Source: Schaalia odontolytica
GTDB taxonomy: Bacteria > Actinomycetota > Actinomycetes > Actinomycetales > Actinomycetaceae
NCBI GenBank assembly: GCA_958415245.1
Contig: CATYYP010000037.1
Location: 1 to 10,783 of the forward strand
DNA: 10,783 nucleotides
Direction of reading: 5' to 3'
In this document: positions 1 to 7,179 of the stretch, in pieces
How positions within the stretch are numbered: position 1 is the stretch's first letter
How the letters are laid out: each line of letters opens with the position of its first letter
Notes under the pieces: model-generated
Told to the model about the DNA's origin: nothing
Databases searched by the model: none
What the model saw: only the letters and a program-made list of their open reading frames with translations
Made by a program: the position numbers and the translations under genes

Positions 1-59
1 GTCTTTAGGGGCGGCTGCCTGCGCCTGCTGTGGCCGGGCGAAGCAAAGCTGCGTCGGTG

Positions 60-290
60 CTAGTCCAGGCCGAGCTCGGCCTTCACCTCGTCGAGCGTGT
101 ACACATCGTCGGGGTTCGCCTCGTAGTCGCAAACGGCCTGCTTGAGCTGCTCGTTGAGCTGCTCGAACGGATGCCCGGGCGTGGGGTTGTCGGCGTAACG
201 CTTGAACGCTTCCAAGAAGGAATCGGCTAACTCACCATTGTCGTCGTTCGGGATGGTCTCGAGGTACTCGTCGAGCGTTGAAATAGCCAT
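60..290 (-). CDS. small acidic hypothetical protein, antitoxin-like tail
   Basis: I do not recognise the family of this 76-residue protein. It is acidic and probably mostly helical, with no membrane segment or signal peptide. It starts MAISTLDEYLE and ends YTLDEVKAELGLD. That ending resembles the C-terminal tail of many RelB/Phd-type antitoxins, but the N-terminal part shows no ribbon-helix-helix or Phd fold that I can identify. The ATG at 290 is preceded on the minus strand by AGGGTG at ribosome-binding distance. It lies downstream of valS on the same strand, but the strong valS terminator lies between them, so it probably has its own promoter. Only 59 bases follow its stop. They are open in the stop codon's own frame but show no usable start, so a toxin partner is neither shown nor excluded. 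It could equally be a lone small cytoplasmic protein. Confidence 0.6.
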   Translation of the reverse strand: MAISTLDEYLETIPNDDNGELADSFLEAFKRYADNPTPGHPFEQLNEQLKQAVCDYEANPDDVYTLDEVKAELGLD

Positions 291-382
291 ACGTCACCCT
301 AACAACGCCCATGTACATCTGCGGCACGCGTGGTGGTGGAAGCCTTGATATTCGGCGCTGCGCCGCCACCTGATGTGCGAAA

Positions 383-418
383 GGGGGGCCGCCCGTGGTT
401 TCCCACGGGCGGCCCCCC
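383..418 (-). terminator. valS intrinsic terminator, perfect 16-bp stem
   Basis: The arms at 383-398 (GGGGGGCCGCCCGTGG) and 403-418 are perfect reverse complements around a four-base loop (TTTC on the plus strand). The hairpin begins 13 bases past the valS stop. On the minus strand it is followed by only three Ts (from 382-380), so it is a strong stem with a short U-tract, as is common in high-GC actinobacteria. Confidence 0.85.
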
Positions 419-431
419 AGCAGCCTAACGC

Positions 432-3143
432 TCAGCCCTTACGCTTCGCAGGAGCCTCGCCCAGCTCGAAGGACTCGACAACGGCCTCGGTGGCCTCAGC
501 GTCGTCGGAGGCAGCCACGGTCAGGGCGCCCACGGCCTTCGATGCGGCCTCCAGGTCACCCTTCACGAACTCCAGAGCCTCCACCTGAGCCTGCGGGGCG
601 CGTACCGTCACCGCCAGGAACGGCGTACGCGGTGACACCTTCGCCTCAGACTTCACGCGACGCAGCGCGATCAGAGCAGAGGACGCGGCCTCGAGCACCG
701 AGGGATCGCCCTCGACGCCAGCCAGGTCCGCCACAACCGGCCAGGGAGCGGTGTGCACGGAGCCCTCGCGGTACCAGCTCCACACCTCTTCCGTCACGTA
801 CGGCAGGTAGGGGGCCAGCAGGCGCACAACGTTATCAATGACGATCGCCAGAGCCGCACGGGCCGACGCGGCCGAGGCCTCGTCCCACGCGCCATCACGG
901 TTGTAGGCGCGCTCCTTGACCAGCTCCAGGTAGTCGTCGCAGAACGTCCAGAAGAACGATTCCGTGACCTCGAGAGCGCGAGAGTGCTCGTAGGACGCCA
1001 GGGCAGCCGAGGCCTCGTCAATGACGGAAGCCAGCGCCGCCAGCACCGAACGATCCAGCGGCACTGTCACCAGCGCCGGATCCAGATCAATCGCAGCGCC
1101 CTCGCCGCCCATCGTCAGGGCGAACTTGGACGCGTTCAGCACCTTGATCGCCAGGCGGCGACCAATCTTCATCTGCTGCTCGTCGAACGCCGCATCCAGG
1201 CCCAGGCGAGCCGACGCCGCCCAGTAACGCACGGCATCCGAACCGTACTTCTCCAGGATGCCCATGGGGGTCACGACGTTGCCCTTGGACTTCGACATCT
1301 TCTTGTGGTCCGAATCCAGGATCCAGCCCGACAGGCCCGCGTGCTTCCACGGCAGCGCACCGAACTCCAGGTCCGCGCGCACCACGGTGGAGAACAGCCA
1401 CGTACGGATGATGTCCTGACCCTGCGGGCGCAGATCCATCGGGTACGTGCGAGCGAACAGGTCCTCGTCATCCAGCCAGCCACAGGCCAGCTGCGGGGAC
1501 AGCGAGGACGTCGCCCACGTGTCCATGATGTCCAGCTCGCCCACGAAGCCGCCGGCCACGCCGCGCTGATCCTCCGTGTAGCCCTCCGGAACGTCCGTCG
1601 ACGGGTCGACCGGCAGAGCGGCCTCAGACGGGGTGATGATGTCGTCGTAGTTGACCTGGCCGTCCGCGTCCACGCGGTACCACAGCGGGAACGGCACGCC
1701 GAAGAAGCGCTGACGGGAGACCAGCCAGTCGCCCTTCAGGCCCTTCACCCAGTTCTCGTAGCGCACGCGCATGAAGTCGGGGTGGAACTCCAGCTCGCGG
1801 CCGCGGCCGATGAGCTCCTCGTTCAGGTCCTTGCCCGAGGCTGGGTTCGTCCACGCGCGGCCACCGTTACGGATGTACCACTGGCGCGAGGTGACGATCT
1901 CGAGGGGCTTGTCGCCCTTCTCGAAGAAGTTGGTCTGACGCATCGTCTTGGTCGGCTCGCCCTTCAGCTCGCCGGAGGAGCGCAGGGCGGCCACCACGGC
2001 CTCGCGCGCGGAGAACGTCGTCTTGCCGGTGATCTCCTCGAAAGCCGCGCGGCCCGCATCGGTCGTGATCCACTCGGGGGTCTCGGTGATGATGCGGCCA
2101 TCCTTGCGCAGGATCGCGCGCAGCGGCAGCTCCAGGTCACGCCACCAGTCGATGTCGGTCGTGTCGCCGAAGGTACAGCACATGGCGATGCCCGCGCCCT
2201 TGTCCATCTCCGCCTCGGGGTGGGGCAGGATCGGCACCTCGACGCCGTACACGGGGGAGGCGACCGTCGTGCCGAACAGCGGCTTGTAGCGCTCGTCGTC
2301 CGGGTGGGCGATCAGGGCGACGCAGGCGGCCAGCAGCTCGGGACGCGTCGTCTCGATGCACACGTCCACGCCGTCCTCGACGGGCGCGCCGGCGGCGGCA
2401 GCTTTCGCGGCGGCCTCGGCGTCAGTGATGTGGAAGGCCAGGCGGTGGTAGAAGCCCGGGTACTCGCGGCTCTCCAGCTCAGCCTGGGCGACCGCCGTCT
2501 GGAAGGTGACGTCCCACAGGCCCGGGGCCTCGGCCTGGTAGGCCTCGCCGCGCGCCAGGTTGCGCAGGAACGCGGCCTGGGCGACCTTGCGCGCACGCGC
2601 GCCGATCGTCTGGTAGTTCTGCTTCCAGTCCACGCTCAGGCCCAGGTAGCGCCACAGCGCCTCGAACTGAGCCTCGTCTTCCTGGGTGAGGCGCTCGCAC
2701 AGCTCCACGAAGTTCTTACGGGAGATCGGCTTCTGGTCGCGAGCCTTGATCGACTTGCCGTCGCCGCCCACATGCGGGGGCTCGAAGTCAGGGTCGTAGG
2801 GCAGCGTCGCATCCACGCGCACGCCGAAGTAGTTCTGCACGCGGCGCTCGGTGGGCAGGCCGTTGTCGTCCCACCCCATCGGGTAGAACACGGACTTGCC
2901 GATCATGCGCTGGTAGCGGGCCACGACGTCGGTGTGCGTGTAGGAGAAAACATGGCCGATGTGCAGGGAGCCGGATACCGTCGGCGGGGGAGTGTCGATC
3001 GAGTACACCTGCTCGCGCGTGGCGCTGCGGTCAAAAGCGTAGGTGCCCTGGCTTTCCCAGGCCTCACCCCACTTGGCTTCGAGGCCTTCGGGGGCGGCGC
3101 GGTCGGGCACGCGGGGCGCCTGCGCACGGGTGTTCATGGCCAT
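432..3143 (-). CDS. valS: valine--tRNA ligase (ValS), archaeal-like type 2
   Basis: Cytoplasmic class Ia aminoacyl-tRNA synthetase that charges tRNA-Val and edits misactivated threonine. With the start at 3143 it has 903 residues. The HIGH motif is at 61-64 (GSLHIGHVF) and KMSKS at 615-619 (HKKMSKSKGN). The CP1 editing domain is at about 215-415, with ETTRPE at 264-269. A helical anticodon-binding domain follows KMSKS. The segment WDDNGLPTERRVQNYFGVR at 91-109 replaces the DHAGIATQ-type block of the common bacterial enzyme, and the tail lacks the long C-terminal coiled-coil arm. Both point to the type 2 (archaeal-like) ValS subfamily. The open frame continues upstream to 3251, but homology begins near MAMNTRAQAP. 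A GGAGA lies about 10 bases before the ATG at 3143. The ATG at 3137 is an alternative start. An Ala-rich stretch at 241-258 interrupts the editing domain. Confidence 0.95.
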   Translation of the reverse strand: MAMNTRAQAPRVPDRAAPEGLEAKWGEAWESQGTYAFDRSATREQVYSIDTPPPTVSGSLHIGHVFSYTHTDVVARYQRMIGKSVFYPMGWDDNGLPTERRVQNYFGVRVDATLPYDPDFEPPHVGGDGKSIKARDQKPISRKNFVELCERLTQEDEAQFEALWRYLGLSVDWKQNYQTIGARARKVAQAAFLRNLARGEAYQAEAPGLWDVTFQTAVAQAELESREYPGFYHRLAFHITDAEAAAKAAAAGAPVEDGVDVCIETTRPELLAACVALIAHPDDERYKPLFGTTVASPVYGVEVPILPHPEAEMDKGAGIAMCCTFGDTTDIDWWRDLELPLRAILRKDGRIITETPEWITTDAGRAAFEEITGKTTFSAREAVVAALRSSGELKGEPTKTMRQTNFFEKGDKPLEIVTSRQWYIRNGGRAWTNPASGKDLNEELIGRGRELEFHPDFMRVRYENWVKGLKGDWLVSRQRFFGVPFPLWYRVDADGQVNYDDIITPSEAALPVDPSTDVPEGYTEDQRGVAGGFVGELDIMDTWATSSLSPQLACGWLDDEDLFARTYPMDLRPQGQDIIRTWLFSTVVRADLEFGALPWKHAGLSGWILDSDHKKMSKSKGNVVTPMGILEKYGSDAVRYWAASARLGLDAAFDEQQMKIGRRLAIKVLNASKFALTMGGEGAAIDLDPALVTVPLDRSVLAALASVIDEASAALASYEHSRALEVTESFFWTFCDDYLELVKERAYNRDGAWDEASAASARAALAIVIDNVVRLLAPYLPYVTEEVWSWYREGSVHTAPWPVVADLAGVEGDPSVLEAASSALIALRRVKSEAKVSPRTPFLAVTVRAPQAQVEALEFVKGDLEAASKAVGALTVAASDDAEATEAVVESFELGEAPAKRKG

Positions 3144-3186
3144 AATTGAGTTGTCTCCATCCGAGTCGTGGACTGTTTGCCCCACT

Positions 3187-3217
3187 AGCCTACGTTTCCC
3201 CAGGCATTTCGGTCCAA
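3187..3217 (-). promoter_or_regulatory. candidate valS promoter
   Basis: On the minus strand TAGGCT (plus 3187-3192) fits the actinobacterial -10 pattern TAnnnT. TTGGAC (plus 3212-3217) could serve as a -35, although the 19-bp spacer is long. This would give a leader of about 35-40 nt before the valS ATG. I see no room in the 223-bp divergent region for a T-box leader and recognise no specifier or T-box sequence there. The call rests on weak matches only. Confidence 0.35.
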
Positions 3218-3289
3218 TGCTGGGCCTTGTGGCACTCGGCGCGTCGCTCACACGCGTCGTTACAAAAGTTCCCCTCGTGGCGCGGTCGG

Positions 3290-3316
3290 GTGAACGTGAG
3301 CGTGTGGGGATACCGT
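3290..3316 (+). promoter_or_regulatory. candidate promoter of the M20 peptidase gene
   Basis: TACCGT at 3311-3316, within GGGGATACCGT, matches the TAnnnT -10 pattern. GTGAAC at 3290-3295 is a poor -35 with a 15-bp spacer. Transcription would begin near 3323 and leave about 44 nt of leader carrying the GGAAGGGG ribosome-binding site at 3353-3360. Confidence 0.35.
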
Positions 3317-3366
3317 GGTGTCAGACGCGGGAGCCGGGACGAGGCCCCGCTGGGAAGGGGATCATC

Positions 3367-4719
3367 GTGAGGACGCAATCGCTGGGCGAGCAGACCGTCG
3401 ACCTGTTGGGACGCCTGGTGCGCCTGGGCTGCGTCAACGACCTGACCGCCGACTCGGGTGGAGAGGAGCGCGCCGCCGACCTCCTCGAGGACTTCTTCGC
3501 GGGCCTGCCCGTGTCAATCGAACGGATCACCCCGCACCCGGGGCGCACCACCCTCGTGGTTACGGTCGAGGGCGAGGATCCGCACAGCGCCGGCACGCCG
3601 CTGACCCTCCTCGGGCACACGGACGTCGTGCCCGTGGATACGGCCAAGTGGACGCGCGATCCTTTTGGCGCGCAGATCGAGGACGACATCATGTGGGGGC
3701 GCGGCACCGTCGACATGCTCCACCTGACCGCCGCGATGGCCGTCGTCACCCGCGAGGTCGCGCGCCGCGCCCAGGACGGCAATCCTCCCGCGCGTTCCCT
3801 GGTGTTCGTGGCCGCCGCAGACGAGGAAGCCCGAGGCGGACTCGGCGTCCCGTGGATCGGCGACAACAAGCCGGATGCCCTCCCGTGGGACGCTGCCCTC
3901 TCCGAAATGGGAGGGGCGCACATTCGCGGGCACCGCGGAGGGGACAGCGTCGTCGTGGTCGTTGGCGAAAAGGGCGCCGCCCAGCGCCGCCTGCACGTTC
4001 GGGGCGATGCCGGCCACGGCTCGGTTCCGCTGGGCCGCACGAGCGCCGTCGAGCGGCTCGCCCAGGTGAGCGCGGCGCTGTCCGCCGCCCGCTGGCCCAC
4101 CGCCACGGACGAGGTTTGGGCGGGCTTCGTGCGCGCCTTCGAGTTCGACGAAACGACCGAAAACAGTCTGATCAACGGCACCTACGAGGGCGACTATTCC
4201 GAGTTTGAGGACCTGGCGGCGTTCGCCCACGCGATCTCCCACGTGACCGTCGCCCAGACGGTCGCCCACTCGGGCGGGCCCATCAACGTCATGCCCTCCC
4301 ACGCCACCCTCGAGCTGGACATCCGCACGCTGCCCGGCGTCGACGACGATGACGTGGACGCCGCCATTGTGGCGGCCCTCGGCGACCTCGCCGAGCACGT
4401 GACTATCGAGCGGCTCCTGTGCGAGGCAGCCACGGCCTCGTCGATCGACACCGACCTGTACCGGGCCATCGAAGCGGCGCTGACACAGCGCTACCCGGGC
4501 ACGCGCGTCGTCCCCGTCCTTTTCCCCGGCGGATCCGACCTGCGCGTGGCACGCAGGCTTGGCGGTATCGGGTATGGCTTCGGGTCCGTGGATAGCGGTG
4601 CGAGCCTGGGGCAGGTCTACTCACAGCTGCACGCGCACGACGAACACATAGCCCTGGCGGATGTGCGCGCGACCGCCGAGGTCCTCCACGAGGTCGTGGC
4701 CACCTACCTGGACGCATAA
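3367..4719 (+). CDS. M20-family metallopeptidase / dipeptidase-type hydrolase
   Basis: This is a 450-residue di-zinc amidohydrolase of the M20/M25/M40 family (ArgE/DapE/CPG2/ACY1 group), probably cytoplasmic and acting on small peptides or N-acyl amino acids. All expected metal-site features are present. GHTDVVP carries His84 and Asp86. GRGTVDM carries the bridging Asp116. The catalytic base and a ligand are the Glu153-Glu154 pair in ADEEARGG. Glu180 is the next likely ligand, and the final ligand lies in LHAHDEH near 422-426. The lid/dimerisation domain holds RGDAGHGSVP with His216. The open frame extends back to 3043 inside valS on the other strand. The GTG at 3367 is chosen because GGAAGGGG ends six bases before it and the family-like sequence starts there. 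It is transcribed divergently from valS and is apparently monocistronic. Exact substrate cannot be told from sequence; proteins of this type in actinobacteria are usually annotated as dipeptidases. Confidence 0.9.
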   Translation: MRTQSLGEQTVDLLGRLVRLGCVNDLTADSGGEERAADLLEDFFAGLPVSIERITPHPGRTTLVVTVEGEDPHSAGTPLTLLGHTDVVPVDTAKWTRDPFGAQIEDDIMWGRGTVDMLHLTAAMAVVTREVARRAQDGNPPARSLVFVAAADEEARGGLGVPWIGDNKPDALPWDAALSEMGGAHIRGHRGGDSVVVVVGEKGAAQRRLHVRGDAGHGSVPLGRTSAVERLAQVSAALSAARWPTATDEVWAGFVRAFEFDETTENSLINGTYEGDYSEFEDLAAFAHAISHVTVAQTVAHSGGPINVMPSHATLELDIRTLPGVDDDDVDAAIVAALGDLAEHVTIERLLCEAATASSIDTDLYRAIEAALTQRYPGTRVVPVLFPGGSDLRVARRLGGIGYGFGSVDSGASLGQVYSQLHAHDEHIALADVRATAEVLHEVVATYLDA

Positions 4720-4723
4720 CGAT

Positions 4724-4763
4724 GCCGGGGCCAGGTTGCGCGTTCGTGCAACCCAGCCCCGGC
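4724..4763. terminator. bidirectional two-tier hairpin terminator
   Basis: An outer 8-bp stem (GCCGGGGC 4724-4731 with 4756-4763) and an inner 6-bp stem (GGTTGC 4734-4739 with 4748-4753) are separated by a CA/CA internal loop and capped by GCGTTCGT. It sits between two convergent genes, the M20 peptidase and the transporter, so it can serve both. Neither side has a clear U-tract. Bases 4752-4768 recur exactly at 7145-7161. Confidence 0.75.
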
Positions 4764-4785
4764 CTCGTAGAGAAGAACGATGGAA

Positions 4786-6150
4786 TCAGAGGACCATCGC
4801 CGCGATCCAACCACCGATCAACAGCGGAATGTTGTAGTGGATGAACTCGGGGATGACCGTGTCTCGCATGTGGTCGTGCTGACCGTCGATGTTCAGACCG
4901 GATGTCGGGCCGAGCGTCGAGTCGGACGCGGGTGAGCCGGCGTCGCCGAGCGCGCCCGCCGTGCCGATGATTGACACGGTCGCGATGGGGGAGAAGCCGA
5001 GCGCTACGCACAGCGGCACGTAGATCGCCGAAATAATCGGCAGCGTCGAGAAGGACGAACCGATACCCATCGTGATGATCAGGCCGACCACGAGCATGAT
5101 CATGGCGGCCAGTGCCTTCGAGCCGTTGAACATCGCGGAGGTCTGCTGGACGAGGGGCTCAATCTGGCCGGACGCCTTCAGGACCGACGCGTAGCCCTGT
5201 GCGGTGATCATGATGAGGCCGATAAGGCTCATCATCTTCATGCCGCCACTGAACACATCGTCGGCCTGCTGCCACGGAACGACGCGCATCGCGAGCATCA
5301 TGCACAGGCCCACCAGGGAACCCACGAGCAGCGGGTCGGCCTCGGAATCCATCTTGGTCATGACAGCCTGGATGACGAAGCAGGCGACGAGGGCGGCGAT
5401 AGCCGCCCAGACCTTCTTCATCTCGACGGGCTTGTCGCTGTCGGAGCTGAACGAGGTCTCGCGCTGTTCGTATTCGCGCGGCTTGCGGTAGGAGACGAGC
5501 AGGGCGATTGCACAGCCCACGGCCATCGAGGCTGCGGGGATCGCCATGGCGGCCATCGGGTTGACGATGCCCTCAACGGACAGCCCGGCTTCCTCGATGT
5601 TCTTGTAGAGAATGTCGTGCAGGAAGATACGGCCGAAGCCGATCGGCACGAACATGTAGGTCGTGACGATACCGAAGGTGATCGCACAGGCGACCAGGCG
5701 ACGGTCCATCTTCAGCTCGTTCATGACGCCGATGAGCGGGGGCACCAGCAGAGGGATGAACGCGATGTGAATCGGGATGAGGTTCTGACTCATCACGCCC
5801 ATGACGAGGACGCCGCCGAGGATGCCCCACTTGGCGGAGCGGGCAACGCGCGCCGAGTTTGAGTCGTCGGCATTACGCAGCTTCTTGATGATCCAGTTCG
5901 CCAGCAAACGCGGCAATCCGGAGTGGGCGACCGACATCGCGAACGCACCGAGCAGGGCGTAAGACAGGGCGATCTTTGCGCCGCCGGCAAGGCCGTCCTG
6001 GAAGGCAACCATCGTGGCGGACATGCCCATGCCGGCGACCAGGCCGCCCACGAGGGAGGCCACGAAGAGAGAGATGACGACGTGCACGCGTGCGACGCTG
6101 AGGATCAGCATAACGAGCACGGAGAGCACGACTGCGTTGAAGAGCAACAT
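4786..6150 (-). CDS. NhaC/YuiF-type Na+/H+ antiporter-family transporter
   Basis: This is a 454-residue polytopic inner-membrane protein with about 11-12 hydrophobic segments, including roughly 5-20, 54-74, 107-142, 151-172, 197-219, 246-264, 273-291, 305-323, 346-365, 372-398 and 437-454. A charged cytoplasmic-looking loop lies at 221-246. The block GIGSSFSTLP (362-371) and the run ALGDAGSPASDSTLGPTSG (400-418) are typical of the Na+/H+ antiporter family with the YuiF-like N-terminal domain. Members are generically called antiporters. From memory, YuiF of Firmicutes has been proposed to transport histidine, so an amino-acid substrate is possible. The ATG at 6150 has AGGA about eight bases upstream. 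It lies 72 bp downstream of proC on the same strand, so co-transcription is plausible, though a short GCCGC/GCGGC hairpin and an AT-richer patch in the gap leave room for its own promoter. The substrate is unknown. Confidence 0.85.
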   Translation of the reverse strand: MLLFNAVVLSVLVMLILSVARVHVVISLFVASLVGGLVAGMGMSATMVAFQDGLAGGAKIALSYALLGAFAMSVAHSGLPRLLANWIIKKLRNADDSNSARVARSAKWGILGGVLVMGVMSQNLIPIHIAFIPLLVPPLIGVMNELKMDRRLVACAITFGIVTTYMFVPIGFGRIFLHDILYKNIEEAGLSVEGIVNPMAAMAIPAASMAVGCAIALLVSYRKPREYEQRETSFSSDSDKPVEMKKVWAAIAALVACFVIQAVMTKMDSEADPLLVGSLVGLCMMLAMRVVPWQQADDVFSGGMKMMSLIGLIMITAQGYASVLKASGQIEPLVQQTSAMFNGSKALAAMIMLVVGLIITMGIGSSFSTLPIISAIYVPLCVALGFSPIATVSIIGTAGALGDAGSPASDSTLGPTSGLNIDGQHDHMRDTVIPEFIHYNIPLLIGGWIAAMVL

Positions 6151-6201
6151 GTGTGTTCCTGTGTTGAGGGTGCGCGGGTGCGCAAAATAAGGGGGAGGTA
6201 A

Positions 6202-6214
6202 GCCGCTGTGCGGC
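6202..6214 (-). other. short hairpin in the proC-transporter gap
   Basis: GCCGC (6202-6206) and GCGGC (6210-6214) form a 5-bp stem with a 3-base loop, eight bases past the proC stop. On the minus strand a T-rich run (TTATTTT) follows only after an 11-base gap. It could act as a weak attenuating terminator or processing site between proC and the transporter, but it is too short to call a terminator outright. Confidence 0.3.
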
Positions 6215-6222
6215 AGGTGGTG

Positions 6223-7029
6223 TCAGCCGAGATGGGAGTCGGCGTGGATGGATGCGTCGACGGCACCTACCAGTGCGGTCGACAAACCACCTTCCTCGGC
6301 GGCCAGCAATCCTGCGATTGTGGTGCCGCCGGGGCTCGTCACCCGATCAATGAGTTGCGCGGGGATCGTGCCCGCCTCGCGCTCAGCGAGGAGCAGTGCA
6401 GCGGCTCCCGCCATCGCCTGCGCGGCGATCTCGACGGCGCTGTCCTTGGACAGGCCGTGCTTGAGACCGGCGCGGGCGAAAGAATCAACAATCTGGAAAT
6501 ACCAGGCCGGAGAGCACGAGGCCAGGGCCTGGAACACGGGGAAATAGTCCTCGCCGATGAGGATGGTGCGGCCGACCGAATCCATGAGGGATCGGACGGC
6601 TGCGACCTGCGCGTCGGTGGCGCGCGTGGCCGTCAGGGCGGTCATGGACTGCCCGACGGTTGCCGCGACGTTCGGCATGACGCGCACGAGCGGGATGCCC
6701 GCGCCGAAGTCGGTGGTGATCTGGTCGAGGGTGCGTCCGGCCGCCAGGGAGACGACGCAGACGTCGGTGCGACCGACCACGATGGGGGAGATCTCCTTGA
6801 TGACCGCGCGCTGGTCCTTGGGCTTGACGGCCAGGATGACAATGTCGGCCTGGCGGGCCAGGGACGCGTTCGAGGACGCGGCGGTCGCGCCGAGCTCGTC
6901 GGCGAAATCGCAGGCCTTGGCGGCCGTGCGGTTGGAGAACACCAATGTCGCGGGATCGACGCCGGACGCGACGGCACCGCGAGCGATGGCCTGGGCCATG
7001 GCTCCCGTTCCGATGAATCCGATACGCAT
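6223..7029 (-). CDS. proC: pyrroline-5-carboxylate reductase (ProC)
   Basis: Cytoplasmic NAD(P)H-dependent enzyme that makes L-proline from 1-pyrroline-5-carboxylate. At 268 residues it has the usual family length. The N-terminal Rossmann motif GFIGTGAMAQA is at 4-14. VKPKD at 69-72 and RVMPN at 116-120 are family blocks. The C-terminal dimerisation domain carries the ProC signature around LIDRVTSPGGTT (226-237). The loop that usually reads GSGPAY is SCSPAW here (171-176), so both glycines are replaced by serine. The ATG at 7029 is preceded by GGGAGA at about six bases. The YuiF/NhaC-like transporter gene follows 72 bp downstream and may share its transcript. The DUF853 gene upstream on the same strand is separated by a strong hairpin, so proC likely has its own promoter. 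Confidence 0.93.
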   Translation of the reverse strand: MRIGFIGTGAMAQAIARGAVASGVDPATLVFSNRTAAKACDFADELGATAASSNASLARQADIVILAVKPKDQRAVIKEISPIVVGRTDVCVVSLAAGRTLDQITTDFGAGIPLVRVMPNVAATVGQSMTALTATRATDAQVAAVRSLMDSVGRTILIGEDYFPVFQALASCSPAWYFQIVDSFARAGLKHGLSKDSAVEIAAQAMAGAAALLLAEREAGTIPAQLIDRVTSPGGTTIAGLLAAEEGGLSTALVGAVDASIHADSHLG

Positions 7030-7064
7030 CAGAGTCTCCCGTGAAAGTTGGTCGATTGCGTTGC

Positions 7065-7096
7065 AGCTTACTCCACTTTGCCGTTTCTTGGCACAA
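7065..7096 (-). promoter_or_regulatory. candidate proC promoter
   Basis: On the minus strand TAAGCT (plus 7065-7070) fits TAnnnT, about 36 bases upstream of the ATG. TTGTGC (plus 7091-7096) is a possible -35, but the 20-bp spacer is long. The location between the upstream terminator and the good ribosome-binding site is right, while the -35 match is weak. Confidence 0.3.
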
Positions 7097-7111
7097 TGGC
7101 CGAACTGTGAG

Positions 7112-7161
7112 ACGAGGCCGGGGCCCGGACTCCCCGAAGGAGTCCCCAGCCCCGGCCTCGT
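7112..7161 (-). terminator. two-tier hairpin terminator of the DUF853 ATPase gene
   Basis: The outer stem is a perfect 13 bp (7112-7124 with 7149-7161, ACGAGGCCGGGGC). The inner stem is a perfect 7 bp (GGACTCC 7127-7133 with 7139-7145) around a CCGAA loop. The small internal loop is CC against CCA. It starts about 18 bases past the gene's stop and has no U-tract, so it would act as a U-less terminator or 3'-end stabiliser. The outer arm repeats sequence of the 4724-4763 hairpin. Confidence 0.75.
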
Positions 7162-7179
7162 GCCGAAAAATCGGAAGGA

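Noticed and set aside
1..59. Toxin gene directly following the small minus-strand ORF
   Set aside because: The minus strand here is open in one frame but contains no ATG or GTG start, and the only TTG-started frame stops within this stretch. Nothing can be supported.
753..3149. 798-codon open frame on the plus strand opposite valS
   Set aside because: It is a mirror of valS codon bias in high-GC DNA. Its product is Arg/His/Gly-rich low-complexity sequence with no recognisable domain, and valS is clearly real.
3144..3251. Upstream extension of ValS by 36 residues
   Set aside because: The extra residues are not ValS-like. A ribosome-binding site and the conserved N-terminus support the ATG at 3143.
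3043..3366. Upstream extension of the M20 peptidase to an ATG at 3043
   Set aside because: This would overlap valS and its control region. The GTG at 3367 has a strong GGAAGGGG site and starts the family-like sequence.
3144..3366. T-box or other riboswitch ahead of valS
   Set aside because: The leader is short and I recognise no T-box sequence, specifier loop or antiterminator stem.
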